64,000 nucleotides of DNA from CAWGGS01 sp963822095 (GCA_963822095.1 CAWGGS010000078.1:1-64000); one strand, 5' to 3'; shown: positions 42,665 through 51,591, counted from the stretch's first letter. Made by a program: numbers and translations. Notes: generated by a model from the sequence alone, not told the origin.

Positions 42665-43942
42665 GTGTCCGAGCAGGAAATCGATGTACGTTCATTGCAA
42701 AAGGAGAATGAAACTTTACATGAAGCTCTCACCCAGGTCCTATTTCAAAACAAGATGTTGCTCAACTGGGTTAACGGTGCTGTGGTAGCCGTTGATCGTG
42801 AGGGGAAGGTTCTTACTGCAAACGATACGGCTTTGAATGCCTTGAATTGGTCATTGGGAGAGCTGCAGGGCCTTCAATGCCATAATACAATTCACCACAC
42901 CACAGATGATGGAGGGGAATATCCTTGGGAGTTCTGTCCGGTCTTTGCAGCTATTGAAGATGGTTCATCCCACCATGTTGACGGCGATGTCTTTTGGAAA
43001 CAAGATGGTTCAAGTTTTTCTGCGGATTATATTGTCTCCCCTATTCGGGACGAGAACAACGAGATTTCGGGTGCAACCCTCATCTTTCGGAACCTGACTG
43101 AAATGCGAATGCAAGAAGCCAAACGAATTCATGGGATGAAACTTGAATCCATAGGTGAATTGGCAGCAGGCATTGCCCATGAGATCAATACGCCGATTCA
43201 GTTCATAGGGAGTAATATTTCGTTTTTACGTGAGGCACTTGACGATATACTTGATCTTGTTTGTCTTTATAGAAAGCTTCTAAAAACTCTTTCTGGTGAA
43301 GAACAATACAAGAGCTTGCTGGATGAAATTGCTGAAAAGGAAGAAGGAGCTGATGTCGAGTATCTTCAGGAGGAGGCGCCCAAAGCCTTTGATCAGACGA
43401 TCCACGGTGTGGAGCGTGTAACATCCTTGGTTCTGGGATTGAAGGGTTTTGCCCATTCAAAAGAGAGTGAAACAAAGATATCTTCTGATCTCAATGAGAT
43501 AATAAAAAATACATTGGTTGTTTGTACCAATGCTTATAAATATGTTGCTGAGCTTGAAACAGATTTTGGCGAATTACCGTTTGTTAAGGTTTTTCCGGGA
43601 GATATCGGCCAGGTAATCCTCAATCTCATCGTCAATGCCTCACATGCCATTGAGGATGTGGTACAAGACTCGGATAAGATGGGCAGAATTACCATTAGGA
43701 GCTTTCTGGAAGGGGCCAATGCCGTCATTGCCGTGTCCGATACCGGTTGCGGAATATCTCCTGCGGCCCATGAACGGATATTTGATCCCTTCTTCACTAC
43801 CAAGGAAGTAGGGCGTGGTTCCGGGCAGGGACTCGCCATTGCCAGGACGATCATTAATGACAAACACGGAGGAGAGTTGAGTTTTGAATCCACAGAGGGC
43901 AAAGGGTCGACCTTTAAACTTAAAATACCGATAAAGGAATGA
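42665..43942 (+). CDS. Soluble PAS-domain sensor histidine kinase
   Basis: 425 residues starting at GTG 42665, chosen because GGAGG lies 5 nt upstream; the in-frame TTG at 42653 would place that site inside the gene. A coiled coil (about 5-32), a PAS domain (about 35-150, NGAVVAVDREGKVLTAN), then the H-box GELAAGIAHEINTPIQF with His172. The ATPase part has VILNLIVNASHAIED (N box), VSDTGCGI (G1) and FFTTKEVGRGSGQGLAIA (F and G2). No membrane segment or receiver domain, so it senses a cytoplasmic signal. Its cognate regulator is not adjacent. The operator-like array lies upstream. Confidence 0.88.
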   Translation: MSEQEIDVRSLQKENETLHEALTQVLFQNKMLLNWVNGAVVAVDREGKVLTANDTALNALNWSLGELQGLQCHNTIHHTTDDGGEYPWEFCPVFAAIEDGSSHHVDGDVFWKQDGSSFSADYIVSPIRDENNEISGATLIFRNLTEMRMQEAKRIHGMKLESIGELAAGIAHEINTPIQFIGSNISFLREALDDILDLVCLYRKLLKTLSGEEQYKSLLDEIAEKEEGADVEYLQEEAPKAFDQTIHGVERVTSLVLGLKGFAHSKESETKISSDLNEIIKNTLVVCTNAYKYVAELETDFGELPFVKVFPGDIGQVILNLIVNASHAIEDVVQDSDKMGRITIRSFLEGANAVIAVSDTGCGISPAAHERIFDPFFTTKEVGRGSGQGLAIARTIINDKHGGELSFESTEGKGSTFKLKIPIKE

Positions 43943-44145
43943 GCGGGCGGTTGAATATGCAGGAGCCTTCGTTCGTATTGATGGACTCGTAAAAAGCACG
44001 ATCTGCATCGTTGTGGATCTGAAACAGAGATTAGTCGTACCATATATACTGCCTAATCACCGTTTCAGATACTACTCCTTGTTTATCGAGCATTTTCCAG
44101 AGTCAATAACGGTAACTCCGATGACTTTTTACGAGAGCATCTGTA

Positions 44146-44174
44146 TTGACATATCCTTTTTAATATTCTATTTT
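44146..44174 (+). promoter_or_regulatory. Sigma70-type promoter of alaC leader
   Basis: TTGACA (44146-44151), 17-nt spacer, TATTTT (44169-44174). Transcription would start near 44181, 40 nt before the leader peptide. No comparable promoter lies between the terminators and alaC. Confidence 0.6.
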
Positions 44175-44220
44175 TAATAAAAGTAGTCTGTTTTTAAAGA
44201 TCATCAAAAGGAATCTGAGA

Positions 44221-44274
44221 ATGAAGATATACCGATTGCCGGCTGCTGCGGCCATGGCCCTTTGGGTCCATTGA
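44221..44274 (+). CDS. Alanine-rich leader peptide of alaC
   Basis: 17 residues, MKIYRLPAAAAMALWVH, with five Ala codons (four consecutive: GCT GCT GCG GCC). AAGGA lies 8 nt upstream of the ATG. Transcription termination follows: its end, GGTCCAT (44265-44271), can pair with ATGGACC (44313-44319), which is the left arm of the following terminator. CGGCTG within the Ala codons can pair with CAGCCG (44279-44284). This is the classic layout of ribosome-mediated attenuation (as in trp, his and ilv leaders), here apparently sensing alanyl-tRNA. Peptide function other than regulation is not expected. Confidence 0.7.
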   Translation: MKIYRLPAAAAMALWVH

Positions 44275-44310
44275 CGTTCAGCCGCGAAAAAAAGTATTTG
44301 AGACTGAATG

Positions 44311-44343
44311 CCATGGACCTTGAACTCCGGTCCGTGGCTTTTT
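44311..44343 (+). terminator. Attenuator terminator 1
   Basis: CCATGGACC (44311-44319) with GGTCCGTGG (44329-44337), 9-nt loop, one G-T pair, followed by CTTTTT. Its left arm competes for pairing with the end of the leader peptide. Confidence 0.7.
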
Positions 44344-44347
44344 ATTT

Positions 44348-44377
44348 AAAACCCGGATCGGATGATTCGGGTTTTTT
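44348..44377 (+). terminator. Attenuator terminator 2
   Basis: AAAACCCGGATC (44348-44359) with GATTCGGGTTTT (44364-44375), loop GGAT, one G-T pair, followed by TT. A 12-bp stem with a T-run: a strong terminator in tandem with the first. Confidence 0.8.
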
Positions 44378-44437
44378 CTATTCTTGCTTCTGTTATCCTG
44401 GTGCCGGTCTCATTCAAAAATCAATGAGGAGCTTCCG

Positions 44438-45685
44438 ATGAACAAGGAATTTACGATTCATTTCGCCGACAGGATGAACCAGCTGCCTCCCTATCTGTTC
44501 GGGATGATAAACAAGATAAAAATGGAGAAACGCTGGCATGGAGATGATGTTATCGATCTTGGGATGGGAAACCCCATTGATCCGGCTCCGGATCAGGTGA
44601 CGGGAAAACTCTGTGATGTCGCCATTGACCCAAAGACGCATCGTTATCCTGTGGCCGGCGGGATGAAAAACCTGAAACGCGAAATAGCTCTCTACTATGA
44701 ACGCAATTATGATGTCTCCCTCAATGGAGTGGACGATGTTATCTGCACTATAGGTTCAAAGGAGGGGATATCTCACCTTTGTCTGGCACTTCTTGGTCCG
44801 GGAGATACGGTTTTGGTTCCGGCTCCTGCCTTTCCAATTCACGTCTATGCGGCGGTAATAGCAGGTTCCAGTGTGCTGCGTATTACCCTTGATTCCGAGG
44901 AGACCTTTCTCAAGCAGCTCACAAGCATGTGCAAGGCCCTTTACCCCGGCCCGAAACTTGTGATGCTGAACTATCCCCACAACCCGACGGGAAAAATCGC
45001 CTCAAAGGATTTTTTCAAGGAGATAGTCGTGCTTGCCAAGAAATTTAATTTTATGGTGATCAACGATTTTGCCTATGCCAAAATAACCTTTGACGGGTAC
45101 GTGGCACCCAGCTTTCTCGAGGTTCCCGGAGCCCTTGACGTGGGGGTCGAGTTCGGATCCTTTTCAAAATCCTATAATATGGCGGGGTGGCGGCTGGGAT
45201 ACTGTGTCGGGAACAAGACAATGATTGACGGCCTGTCAAAAATAAAAGGATATTATGATTACGGTATTTTCTCAGCAATTCAAGTAGCCGGGATTGTGGC
45301 CATGCGTGATTGCGATGATGCCATAGCAGAGCAGGTCTCGCTGTACCAGAAACGTCGGGATGTTCTCTGCGACGGTCTGGTCAGGATGGGATGGATCGTG
45401 GAGGTCCCGAAGGCGGGGATGTTTGTTTGGGTAGCTATTCCCGAACCCTACGCCCAGATGGGTTCCATCCGTTTCGCCGTCGAAATGATGAACCGAGCCA
45501 ATGTTGCGGTGGCTCCAGGAGCCGGATTCGGTGAAGAGGGTGACGGTTTTCTCCGTCTTGCTCTGGTTGAAAATGAAAACAGAATTAAGCAGGCCTTGAA
45601 GCAGATGCGCCGTGCGTTGGCAGATATCGATCAGGAAATAGCTGAAGGGACTTTTGTCCTGGAGCGTGCTGAGTCGGGTTTTTAG
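44438..45685 (+). CDS. alaC: Glutamate-pyruvate (alanine) aminotransferase
   Basis: 415 residues from the ATG at 44438, with GAGGAG 6 nt upstream; a longer frame is rejected. Class I PLP aminotransferase closely following E. coli AlaC in length and order: RMNQLPPYLFGMINKIKM, DLGMGNP, TIGSKEGISHLCLALLGPGDTVLVP, NYPHNPTGK, INDFAYAKITFDG, FGSFSKSYNMAGWRLGYCVG with the PLP lysine in SKSYNMAGW, and KAGMFVWVAIPE. It makes L-alanine from pyruvate and glutamate. The leader peptide and two terminators upstream suggest control by alanine supply. An EamA exporter gene follows after 11 nt. Confidence 0.9.
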   Translation: MNKEFTIHFADRMNQLPPYLFGMINKIKMEKRWHGDDVIDLGMGNPIDPAPDQVTGKLCDVAIDPKTHRYPVAGGMKNLKREIALYYERNYDVSLNGVDDVICTIGSKEGISHLCLALLGPGDTVLVPAPAFPIHVYAAVIAGSSVLRITLDSEETFLKQLTSMCKALYPGPKLVMLNYPHNPTGKIASKDFFKEIVVLAKKFNFMVINDFAYAKITFDGYVAPSFLEVPGALDVGVEFGSFSKSYNMAGWRLGYCVGNKTMIDGLSKIKGYYDYGIFSAIQVAGIVAMRDCDDAIAEQVSLYQKRRDVLCDGLVRMGWIVEVPKAGMFVWVAIPEPYAQMGSIRFAVEMMNRANVAVAPGAGFGEEGDGFLRLALVENENRIKQALKQMRRALADIDQEIAEGTFVLERAESGF

Positions 45686-45696
45686 TCCCGCCTCCC

Positions 45697-46605
45697 ATGA
45701 ATCGATTTTTAAAAGGGACAACATTCCTAGCGGTTATTGCCTGTCTACTCTGGTCAACAGCCTTTGTCGGCATCAAGATCGGTCTGCACTATACCCCTCC
45801 TTTGCAGTTTGCGGGAATCCGTTTCATGTTGGCGGGATTGTTGATCTTTCCTTTTTGCGGAAGTCCGTTATGCTATCTGCGATCGGTTGTCGCGCATCGG
45901 AAAACCGTGCTACTTGTCGCCTCAGTCCAGACGACCTTGCTCTATGCCCTGTTTTATACGGGATTGAGCATGGTGCCTGCGGCTATTGCGGCGATTGTCG
46001 TCGGTTCCCAACCCCTGATTATTGCTGTGATTGCCCATTTTTCAGGTGTTTCCGAACGGATGACTGCAAGGCGGTTGTTTTCCATTTTTTTTGGTCTAGC
46101 GGGAGTGGTCGTCATCGGGCTGACCAGGGGTGAGATCACCTTGAAAGGAGGCAGTCAGTTTCTGGGGCTGCTCCTGCTGCTGGCCTCCAATGTCTCCTCA
46201 GGTTTGGGCAATCTCATTGTATCGAAGAACAGAGCACCGATTCCGCCGTTAACCCTGACCTCATCTCAACTCTTCCTCGGAGGCCTGTTCCTGTTCCTGA
46301 TCTCCGTTCCCATCGAAGGTATTCCCAAAGGCGCCTTTCCGGCTGCCTACTATGCATCCTTGCTCTGGCTGAGCTTCCTGTCGGCATCGGCATTTTCCAT
46401 CTGGTTCAAACTTTTAAAAAGAGCGGATATTGTTGTAGCTGATCTTAATATATGGAAATTTTTGATTCCAGTATCCGGTGCCTGTCTTTCCTGGCTGCTC
46501 ATACCTGAAGAGTCGCCGGACCTGTCTTCCGTGTTGGGGATGGTCTGTATTGCCTTGGCCTTGGTTGTTCTGAATACCGGTAAAAAACAGCAAATGAAAT
46601 TCTGA
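45697..46605 (+). CDS. EamA/DMT-family exporter
   Basis: 302 residues with ten hydrophobic helices in two EamA repeats (about 8-145 and 160-295). CLLWSTAFVGIKIGLHYTPPLQFAGIRFMLAG is the first repeat start and GGLAGVVVIGL-type segments end it. Such proteins export amino acids or metabolites. It lies 11 nt after alaC in the same attenuated operon, so alanine or a related amino acid is the likely cargo (inference). No start ambiguity. Confidence 0.85.
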   Translation: MNRFLKGTTFLAVIACLLWSTAFVGIKIGLHYTPPLQFAGIRFMLAGLLIFPFCGSPLCYLRSVVAHRKTVLLVASVQTTLLYALFYTGLSMVPAAIAAIVVGSQPLIIAVIAHFSGVSERMTARRLFSIFFGLAGVVVIGLTRGEITLKGGSQFLGLLLLLASNVSSGLGNLIVSKNRAPIPPLTLTSSQLFLGGLFLFLISVPIEGIPKGAFPAAYYASLLWLSFLSASAFSIWFKLLKRADIVVADLNIWKFLIPVSGACLSWLLIPEESPDLSSVLGMVCIALALVVLNTGKKQQMKF

Positions 46606-46699
46606 TGTATGTGTTGTGATGATATCGAATCGTTGCAAACAGGCCTTGGTCGCTTATAGTAGAGTGACTGGTTCCACGACGGCTTGTGCATACGGTGCA

Positions 46700-46805
46700 C
46701 CTGAACCAGCAGGGCTGGACAGGACTTGCGGGCCACAACAAAACATGAAAACCCGTTTCTCCGGCATGGCAAGGACGCGGCTCTTGGAAAATTGTTATCT
46801 CAATA
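46700..46805 (+). repeat. Leader-type repeat, copy 5 (upstream of M20 gene)
   Basis: Blocks: CTGAACCAGCAGGGCTGGAC, GGGCCACAACAAAACATGAAAA, CTCCGGCATGGCAAGG and the tail CTCTTGGAAAATTGTTATCT. It ends 40 bp before the start codon of the M20 peptidase gene. The tail is the most diverged of the five copies. Confidence 0.6.
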
Positions 46806-46845
46806 GATGAAAAAAACATTCGTTTAAACGACAAGGAGGCAATAA

Positions 46846-48231
46846 ATGTCCCTGAAAAACGTTTTGCAATACCTAGATGATCATCGGGGCGATCATCTAG
46901 CGCAGCTTTTTGATTTTCTGAAGATCCCGAGTATAAGCACCCAACCGGAATTTGCCGATGAAATCCGACGGGCGGTCGGCCTTTTGGCTTCCGAACTCAA
47001 GGCTTTAGGCCTTGAAACGGAGGTTATAGAAAGCACAGGACATCCGTTGATCTATGCCCAATCGAAACCGAGAAAGGATCTTCCAACACTCCTTTTTTAT
47101 GGTCACTATGACGTTCAGCCTGTTGACCCGATTGATCTGTGGGAAACCCCTCCATTTGAACCAGTGGTCAAGGACGGATGGATCGTAGCCCGGGGCGCCA
47201 GCGATGACAAAGGCCAGATGTATTGTCATGTCAAGGCGATAGAGGCATTTGTCCGGACCGGTACGGATCTTCCGGTAAATATAAAGTTGCTTTTCGAGGG
47301 GGAGGAGGAATGTGGTGGTGAAGCCATATTCTCCTATACCAGGGAAAACCCGCACAAACTGGCCTGCGATATGGTGGTTATCTCCGACACCCAACTCTAT
47401 GATGAGAAGACCCCGGCTATCTGTACATCTCTGAGGGGCTTGTGCTATATGGAGATAAGACTCAAGGGGCCGGCTGTTGACCTGCATTCGGGAATCTATG
47501 GTGGGGCTGTCTGCAATCCGGCCAACGCGCTTTGTAAAATAATCTCTTCACTGCACGACGAACAGGGAAAAGTTACAATTCCGGGATTCTACGATGATGT
47601 TGTAACAGTAGGAGAAGATGTACGGGAAGACATGAGAAAGCTGGGGCACGACGACGAAATTATGAAAGCGGAAATCGGAGTCAAGGCGGTTTTCGGCGAG
47701 TCGGGTTACAGTTCGCTTGAAAGAATGTGGATCCGTCCCACCTGTGAGGTGAACGGGATCTGGTCGGGATATACAGGGAAAGGAGCAAAGACCGTAATTC
47801 CGGCTGTTTCTGCGGCCAAGGTCTCCATGCGACTCGTTCCTCATCAGGATCCCAAAGCGATTGCGTCGCTCTTTACCTCCTATATAGAATCACTCTGTCC
47901 GGAAGGGATATGCGTCGAGGTGGAGTACTTCAGTGGTGCCAAACCGGTACTGTTGCCACGCGACTCGGCTCTGATTCGAGCGGGGAAGACGGCCATCGAA
48001 AAGGGTTTTGGGCACCAGGCGGTTTTTATCGGAGAAGGCGGCTCAATTCCAATTGTCGGCACTTTTCAGGAGGCACTGCAGGCACCGGTGTTGCTTCTTG
48101 GGTATGGATTGCTCGGTGATAATATCCACTCGCCCAACGAGCGGTTCAAACTGGAGCATTTTTACAGGGGGATTCGGACCTCGGCCTTGCTTTTAGGGGA
48201 GGTCGCAGGGCTTGAAGGTTTCCGATCGTAA
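46846..48231 (+). CDS. M20-family dipeptidase
   Basis: 461 residues. Zinc ligands are in GHYDVQPVDP (about 85), RGASDDKG (about 120), EGEEECGG (about 152), VISDTQ and NIHSPNE near the C-terminus. An inner dimerisation domain (about 205-360) holds DLHSGIYGG. This is the DapE/carnosinase-like peptidase clade that cleaves dipeptides or N-acyl amino acids in the cytoplasm. Substrate unknown. AAGGAGG precedes the ATG. The gene ends where the opposite-strand HDOD gene begins (0 bp apart). Confidence 0.88.
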   Translation: MSLKNVLQYLDDHRGDHLAQLFDFLKIPSISTQPEFADEIRRAVGLLASELKALGLETEVIESTGHPLIYAQSKPRKDLPTLLFYGHYDVQPVDPIDLWETPPFEPVVKDGWIVARGASDDKGQMYCHVKAIEAFVRTGTDLPVNIKLLFEGEEECGGEAIFSYTRENPHKLACDMVVISDTQLYDEKTPAICTSLRGLCYMEIRLKGPAVDLHSGIYGGAVCNPANALCKIISSLHDEQGKVTIPGFYDDVVTVGEDVREDMRKLGHDDEIMKAEIGVKAVFGESGYSSLERMWIRPTCEVNGIWSGYTGKGAKTVIPAVSAAKVSMRLVPHQDPKAIASLFTSYIESLCPEGICVEVEYFSGAKPVLLPRDSALIRAGKTAIEKGFGHQAVFIGEGGSIPIVGTFQEALQAPVLLLGYGLLGDNIHSPNERFKLEHFYRGIRTSALLLGEVAGLEGFRS

Positions 48232-49065
48232 TCAGCTGGAAAGGCTGGCTGTGTCTTCCAACATAACTTCCAGCTCGGCAAGATCCACTTCGGAAAGCCC
48301 GAAAATCCCTGCTTCCATGGTTGCCGCCAGGTTGAGCGAGGGGAGTGCGGTATGGGCGATTCCGAGCTTTCGACAGGCCATGTCGGCCAGGCGAACGATG
48401 AGAAGCAGGTAATCTTTTGCATCCACATCTGAATTGTGATGGTCGCGCACGATAAGGTTATACTGTTCAGGCATCTGCCATTGCTGCATCAACGCATAGC
48501 CCTGTTTGCAATGGAGAGTGTCGATTGCTTCGAGCATGAGAGCATCGGTCATGACAATTGTTGTTTTTTTCCTTTTCACCTGTTCGATGACCATCAAGAT
48601 AAAAAGTCTGCCTATATCATGGAAGAGACCGGCAAAAAAGGCCTGGCTGCTCAGGTCTGTAAATTTGCACCGCTTGGCCAGCCAGTTGGCGGCAAGGGCG
48701 GTACCGGCCGAATGCTGCCAAAGCTGCTTCATGAGTTTGTTGATTGCCGGATCTTTGCTCTGGAAGTGGCTTTGGGAAGCGGAGAGCAGCACGATTCTTC
48801 CAACTTCGCGCATGCCGAGGCGAACAATAGCTGCCTTTACCGTCATGATCTTGGCAAGTCCTCGGTAAAACGAAGAGTTTGCCATACGTAATACCTGACT
48901 GGACAGGGATTGGTCAGAGGTGATCAACTGTTCTAAAAGCAGGCTGTTGGGTTCCTTTTTGACAAGCTCCTGTTGAACACGGAGTGCGGTGGGATTGAAG
49001 ACAGGGAGGGTGACCTTGCCCGAGGCGATGACGGATTCGATTACATCGACAAAAGAGGTGTTCAT
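48232..49065 (-). CDS. HDOD-domain signalling protein
   Basis: 277 residues. The HDOD domain (about 15-215) contains LPVFNPTALRVQQELVKKEPNS, SSQVLRMANSSFYRGLAKIMTVKAAIVRLGMREVGRIVLLSA, and FFAGLFHDIGRLFILMVIEQ, an HD-like motif. HDOD proteins act in stress, cell-cycle and chemotaxis signalling without known catalysis. It follows the GspE/PilB ATPase gene after 2 nt, so it is co-transcribed and may link the ATPase to a signal (inference). Confidence 0.88.
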   Translation of the reverse strand: MNTSFVDVIESVIASGKVTLPVFNPTALRVQQELVKKEPNSLLLEQLITSDQSLSSQVLRMANSSFYRGLAKIMTVKAAIVRLGMREVGRIVLLSASQSHFQSKDPAINKLMKQLWQHSAGTALAANWLAKRCKFTDLSSQAFFAGLFHDIGRLFILMVIEQVKRKKTTIVMTDALMLEAIDTLHCKQGYALMQQWQMPEQYNLIVRDHHNSDVDAKDYLLLIVRLADMACRKLGIAHTALPSLNLAATMEAGIFGLSEVDLAELEVMLEDTASLSS

Positions 49066-49067
49066 TT

Positions 49068-50936
49068 CTATTCTCCTGAGAGCCAGCGGATCTCTGACAG
49101 TGGTCTCGGATTGGCAAGTTTCGGCAGACAGCGCAGGATCTCATCAACGGTGGTCAAACCTGCCGCGGCCTTGACCAGGCCGTCTTCAAGAAGTGTCACC
49201 AGGCCGGAGTGTTTAATACTGATAAACCGTATTTCATGGCTCGTTTTACGCTCTAAAATGGCGTCACGGACAAGTTCATCCAAGACCAGGAGTTCAAAGA
49301 TCCCGATACGGCCTTTATATCCTGTCTGGTTACACTCGGTACAACCACGACCCTTTTTGAACTTGCCTCCCTGCAAAGACTGGCTGGTGGTCCCTAATCG
49401 TTGCAGTTGTGCCGGTGTCACTTTGACCGAAGTCGCGCAGTGCGGGCAAACCCTCCTGAGCAGGCGTTGGGCCAGGACACTGATTACGGTCGAGGAGACC
49501 AGGAACGGAGCGATATCCATATTCAGAAGACGAACCAGCCCGCCGATAGAGTCCTCTGTGTGAAAGGTGGTCAGGACCTTATGCCCGGTAAGTGCAGCTT
49601 GTACGGCCATTTCGGCCGAAAAACCGTCGCGTATTTCCCCAATGACGATAATATCGGGGTCCTGGCGAACGATGTGACGCAAGGTTTCCTGGAACGTCAG
49701 CTCGATCGTCGGGTCGATAGAGCATTGGGCAATCCCGTCGATGACATATTCGACGGGTTCCTCGGCCGTGATGATACTGATCTGTGGGTTCTTTATATGA
49801 TGGATGCAGGCATAGACGGTTGAGGTCTTACCAGATCCGGTGGGGCCTGTGACCAGCAGGACGCCGCTGGGCTGGTAAACGGCCTCATCGAGAAAGCGGC
49901 TGAGCATTCTCGTCGACATCCCGATGGAATGGATGTCACGGAGCTCGTTTTTCTGCCTCAGCAATCGCAGGACGATCTTCTCGCCGTGGATTGTGACATA
50001 GAGCGAAACCCGGATATCGATTTGTCCTTCATCATAATCAAAGAGAATACGCCCACCTTGATGCCGTCTTTTTTCGGCAATGTCGGCTTTACACATGATC
50101 TTGATCCTGCTCGACAGTGCGGGAAAGATATCTTTGGGAAAATCTTTGTAATGTTGAAGGACCCCGTCTTCACGGAAACGGATCTGCAGATAATCCGTCA
50201 TCGGCTCGATATGGATATCGCTGGCATCGGCTTTTGCTGCGGCCAGGATAACGGAGTTGACAATGCCGATGACTGTTTTGTTGTCGACGTTGACGATCGC
50301 TCCTGCTGCCTCATTGGCCAGAAGCCGCAACGAGTCCCTGAGCGTCTTTTTATCGGCGACGGCCGGTCTTATTTTTGAGCCGAAGAGTCTTTGGGCAGAG
50401 AGAAGGGCTTCCTTGTCAGTTGGATCGTTAAAGGCAACCACTGTAGGGCCGCCTTCTGTTTTCATCGGCAGAAAGAGTTGGTTGGTCAGGACCTTCAGGG
50501 GGGCCCTGGCCGCCATATCTTTATCAATGGCGGTGATAGTGGGTTCCGCAAGAGGGAAACCCAACTGGATGGAAAGTATCCGGTTAAACAGCCTCTCGTC
50601 GATAAAATTATGTTTGATCAGAACCTCTCCGAGTTTCAGCTTGTGTTCCGTCTCTTGTTGGATGTTGAATGCAGCCGTTAGATCGTCCGGTGTCAAATAT
50701 CCGAGCTCAACCAGCAATTCGCCGATCCGGATGGAAAGATGGGTGTTCTGGATGGTATCACGAACCGTTTCATCACTGATCAATTTCAAGTCTTTCAGGA
50801 CATTTAAAAGAGGTTGTCGGACCGTGAGTTTTGCTTGAATCCTTTCAGCATACCGGACGTCTTTTTCTTCCAGTGCCTTGGATTTCAGGAGCAGGTTGAC
50901 GATCTCTCCATACGTGTTGTCTGTGGTCTTTGTCAT
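49068..50936 (-). CDS. GspE/PilB-family secretion or pilus ATPase with MshEN-like domain
   Basis: 622 residues. N-terminal repeats IGELLVELGYLTPDDLTAAFNIQQ and LGEVLIKHNFIDERLF (about 71-120) match MshEN domains that bind c-di-GMP in related ATPases. The ATPase core has DASDIHIEP, Walker A GPTGSGKTS (363-371), ITAEEPVEYVIDGIAQ, the Walker B-type IVIGEIRD and the His box HKVLTTFHTED. A CPHC...CTEC zinc motif follows. It powers assembly of a type II system or type IV pilus. No other pilus or secretion genes are nearby, so it is an orphan ATPase here. Confidence 0.9.
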   Translation of the reverse strand: MTKTTDNTYGEIVNLLLKSKALEEKDVRYAERIQAKLTVRQPLLNVLKDLKLISDETVRDTIQNTHLSIRIGELLVELGYLTPDDLTAAFNIQQETEHKLKLGEVLIKHNFIDERLFNRILSIQLGFPLAEPTITAIDKDMAARAPLKVLTNQLFLPMKTEGGPTVVAFNDPTDKEALLSAQRLFGSKIRPAVADKKTLRDSLRLLANEAAGAIVNVDNKTVIGIVNSVILAAAKADASDIHIEPMTDYLQIRFREDGVLQHYKDFPKDIFPALSSRIKIMCKADIAEKRRHQGGRILFDYDEGQIDIRVSLYVTIHGEKIVLRLLRQKNELRDIHSIGMSTRMLSRFLDEAVYQPSGVLLVTGPTGSGKTSTVYACIHHIKNPQISIITAEEPVEYVIDGIAQCSIDPTIELTFQETLRHIVRQDPDIIVIGEIRDGFSAEMAVQAALTGHKVLTTFHTEDSIGGLVRLLNMDIAPFLVSSTVISVLAQRLLRRVCPHCATSVKVTPAQLQRLGTTSQSLQGGKFKKGRGCTECNQTGYKGRIGIFELLVLDELVRDAILERKTSHEIRFISIKHSGLVTLLEDGLVKAAAGLTTVDEILRCLPKLANPRPLSEIRWLSGE

Positions 50937-51402
50937 TCCGTGTACTCGAAATGCCGTGTGACGGCGGCAGGTTTTAAAGCGAGTGAGGCTGGCTTTTACT
51001 ATTGAGGCAACGATTGTAATTTTTTTTCAGATTAGCATGAAAACTATTTGGTATCAATTAAAAATCTATTTTCTTTCCAGCCAGATTCAGGCATCGATTG
51101 CCACTGATTTTTCTTGAGTATTGGTAAATAGTTTGTTAAGCGAGTAGAGAACAGTTCATGGAAAGTTAACGGAGCAGAAGATGCCGTTAAGGCGCGGGGT
51201 GACAAAATCGGATTGTTTTTTTATCGGGGTTTGAGTACTATTTTTGTCGTCCTTTGACAATCTCGGCAATGCTTTGACCCTGGGTCGGCGGGACAGGTAA
51301 GAGAGCTTATCCGGCTGGTAGCAGCTGACTGGCAAGGCTCATCCATGTTGGACAAAAAAGACCATGTTTTCGGTAAGCTATCGATAATCGGGAGAAAATG
51401 AT
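50937..51402. other. Intergenic region before rubredoxin
   Basis: 466 bp between divergent genes. No supported gene and no recognised riboswitch. A run of T's lies near 51012-51020 and 51213-51220; otherwise nothing. Confidence 0.4.
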
Positions 51403-51564
51403 ATGAAAAAATACGTCTGTGATATTTGTGGCTATGTCTATGATCCATCTGCTGGTGATTCCGAAAACGGTATTGATCCGGATACACCCTTTGAAGAGCT
51501 GCCTGATGATTGGACCTGCCCGATCTGCGGGGCCGAAAAGGCAGATTTCTCACCGGAGGAGTAG
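51403..51564 (+). CDS. Rubredoxin
   Basis: 53 residues, MKKYVCDICGYVYDPSAGD...ENGI..DPDTPFEELPDDWTCPICGAEKADFSPEE. Two CxxC(G) motifs, CDIC and CPIC, bind a single iron through four Cys residues; the length and the Tyr/Trp/Phe set are typical. It is a small soluble electron carrier for oxygen- and peroxide-detoxifying enzymes in anaerobes. An upstream ATG at 51399 opens a two-codon frame ending ATGA-like and is not used; GGGAGA lies about 8 nt upstream of the chosen ATG. Next gene is a response regulator. Confidence 0.95.
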   Translation: MKKYVCDICGYVYDPSAGDSENGIDPDTPFEELPDDWTCPICGAEKADFSPEE

Positions 51565-51591
51565 AATCTCTTCCTTTTAAATTGGAACTTC

